Positions 5,272-6,055 of a stretch of 6,055 nt of DNA are shown one piece after another. Both the position numbers and the translations under genes were made by a program. Where the stretch lies: positions 1 to 6,055 of the forward strand of contig JAQVKV010000169.1 in assembly GCA_028694545.1 (NCBI GenBank), given 5' to 3'. The stretch's first letter is position 1. Each line of letters begins with the position of its first letter. This DNA is from Zavarzinia sp. (lineage in GTDB: Bacteria; Pseudomonadota; Alphaproteobacteria; Zavarziniales; Zavarziniaceae). Below the pieces are notes generated by a model. It had not been told where the DNA came from. It did no database searches and saw only the letters and a list, made by a program, of their open reading frames with translations.

Positions 5272-6055
5272 TCAATGGTCGGACCACTGGATCGACTTCA
5301 GGTCGATGCCGTCCTGCACCATTTCCCAGAGCGGGCTCATTTCGCGCAGCTTGCTGACGCGGTTGACGATCGTGTCCGCCGCGTAATCGATCTCCGCCTC
5401 GGTCGTGAAACGCCCGAAGCCGAAGCGGATGGAGGTATGCGCCAGCTCTTCCTCGACACCGAGGGCACGCAGCACATAGGACGGCTCCAGCGAGGCCGAG
5501 GTGCAGGCGGAACCGGACGACACCGCCAGATCCTTGATCCCCATGATCAGGGACTCGCCCTCGACATAGGCGAAGGACAGGTTGAGGTTGCCCGGATAGC
5601 GCTGCTCCTTGTCGCCGTTCAGGAAGACGTCCGGCAGCTTCGCCGTCACCGTGTCGTAGAACTTCCTGGCCAGCGCCGTGATGTGCTCGCTGTCCTTCGT
5701 CATCTCCTCGCGGGCGATGCGGCAGGCCTCGCCGATGCCGACGCAGAGCGGCGGCGCCAAGGTGCCCGAGCGCATGCCGCGCTCCTGCCCGCCGCCGTTC
5801 ATCTGGGCGACCAGGCGCACGCGCGGCTTGCGCCGGACATAGAGCGCGCCGATGCCCTTCGGGCCATAGAGCTTGTGGCCCGAGATCGACATGAGGTCGA
5901 TGCCCATGGCGTTCACGTCCAGGGGGATCTTGCCCGCCGCCTGGGCCGCGTCCGTATGGAACAGGGCGCCCTTCTCGTGGGCGATCTTCGCCGCCTCGGC
6001 GATGGGCTGAATGACGCCGATCTCGTTGTTCACCGCCATGACCGAGACCAGCACG
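5272..6055 (-). CDS. iscS: IscS cysteine desulfurase, N-terminal part missing
   Basis: About 261 C-terminal residues (first full codon 6054-6052) of a PLP enzyme usually near 404 residues; the gene runs off the right edge. It converts cysteine to alanine and a protein persulfide, the sulphur source for IscU, tRNA thiolation and thiamine. In fragment numbering, HTDAAQ (33-38) holds the PLP-ring Asp35, SGHK carries the Schiff-base Lys61 (codon 5874-5872), and [21 protein letters not shown] holds the mobile-loop catalytic Cys184 (codon 5505-5503). The long [10 protein letters not shown] loop marks it as IscS/NifS group I, not SufS. The tail [19 protein letters not shown] is nearly the same as that of human NFS1 as recalled, and residues like it bind IscU in E. 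coli. TGA is at 5274-5272. Its position at the head of the cluster, before iscU, separates it from NifS. Confidence 0.97.
   Translation of the reverse strand, partial: VLVSVMAVNNEIGVIQPIAEAAKIAHEKGALFHTDAAQAAGKIPLDVNAMGIDLMSISGHKLYGPKGIGALYVRRKPRVRLVAQMNGGGQERGMRSGTLAPPLCVGIGEACRIAREEMTKDSEHITALARKFYDTVTAKLPDVFLNGDKEQRYPGNLNLSFAYVEGESLIMGIKDLAVSSGSACTSASLEPSYVLRALGVEEELAHTSIRFGFGRFTTEAEIDYAADTIVNRVSKLREMSPLWEMVQDGIDLKSIQWSDH

Larger units (their letters stand above)
701..6055 (-). other. isc operon iscS-iscU-iscA-hscB-hscA-fdx-iscX-tenA
   Basis: All eight genes share a strand, with junctions of 28, 12, 14, -1, 32, 11 and -4 bases in transcription order, so there is little room for internal promoters and none is recognised. 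The first seven genes follow the order known from E. coli; tenA is an addition. iscR and the main promoter are not in the window and, if present, would be past the right edge. Regulation by the [2Fe-2S] repressor IscR is an inference from other Isc operons only. Confidence 0.85.

Noticed and set aside
4506..5357. 283-codon plus-strand open frame opposite iscA, iscU and the iscS end
   Set aside because: Antisense shadow of three well-recognised genes; composition rich in Arg, His and Leu with no domain.
1..6055. CRISPR array, insertion sequence, phage or defence genes
   Set aside because: No direct repeat series, transposase, integrase or defence domain was seen; all coding capacity is explained by housekeeping genes.

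Overview
The window is dominated by a minus-strand iron-sulphur cluster (ISC) assembly operon, read from the right edge leftwards: iscS (5' part missing) - iscU - iscA - hscB - hscA - fdx - iscX - tenA. At the left edge, on the plus strand and converging on tenA, is the 3' part of a PaaG-like crotonase-family gene. The two transcription units end head-to-head across a 98-base gap that holds a REP-like inverted repeat.

The DNA is GC-rich (by eye about two thirds), and third codon positions are strongly G/C, which produces many long antisense reading frames. I infer an alphaproteobacterium, possibly of the Rhodospirillales type. The reasons are the canonical Isc gene order, the mitochondrion-like tails of IscS and Fdx (compared from memory with human NFS1 and FDX2/Yah1), and an N-terminal tetracysteine motif in HscB that resembles human HSC20 and is absent from E. 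coli HscB. The species cannot be named from the sequence.

How the genes work together: IscS takes sulphur from cysteine and passes it to IscU, where the [2Fe-2S] cluster is built. Fdx supplies electrons. HscB brings loaded IscU to the Hsp70 HscA, which recognises the LPPVK motif of IscU and drives cluster release. IscA is an A-type carrier, and IscX is a small acidic regulator/iron-binding adaptor of IscS. tenA (a thiamine-salvage hydrolase) is the unexpected last gene: its GTG start overlaps the iscX stop in a GTGA junction, so it appears translationally coupled to the Fe-S operon.

Genes are packed with gaps of -4 to 32 bases, so a single transcript is likely. The promoter, and any iscR, would lie beyond the right edge. 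No mobile element, CRISPR array, tRNA or rRNA is seen, and no stretch over 300 bases lacks a gene. I found no wholly new system. The points most worth checking are the iscX-tenA coupling, the mitochondrion-type HscB zinc-finger-like module in an otherwise bacterial Isc operon, and Val108 of IscU at the position linked to frataxin dependence.
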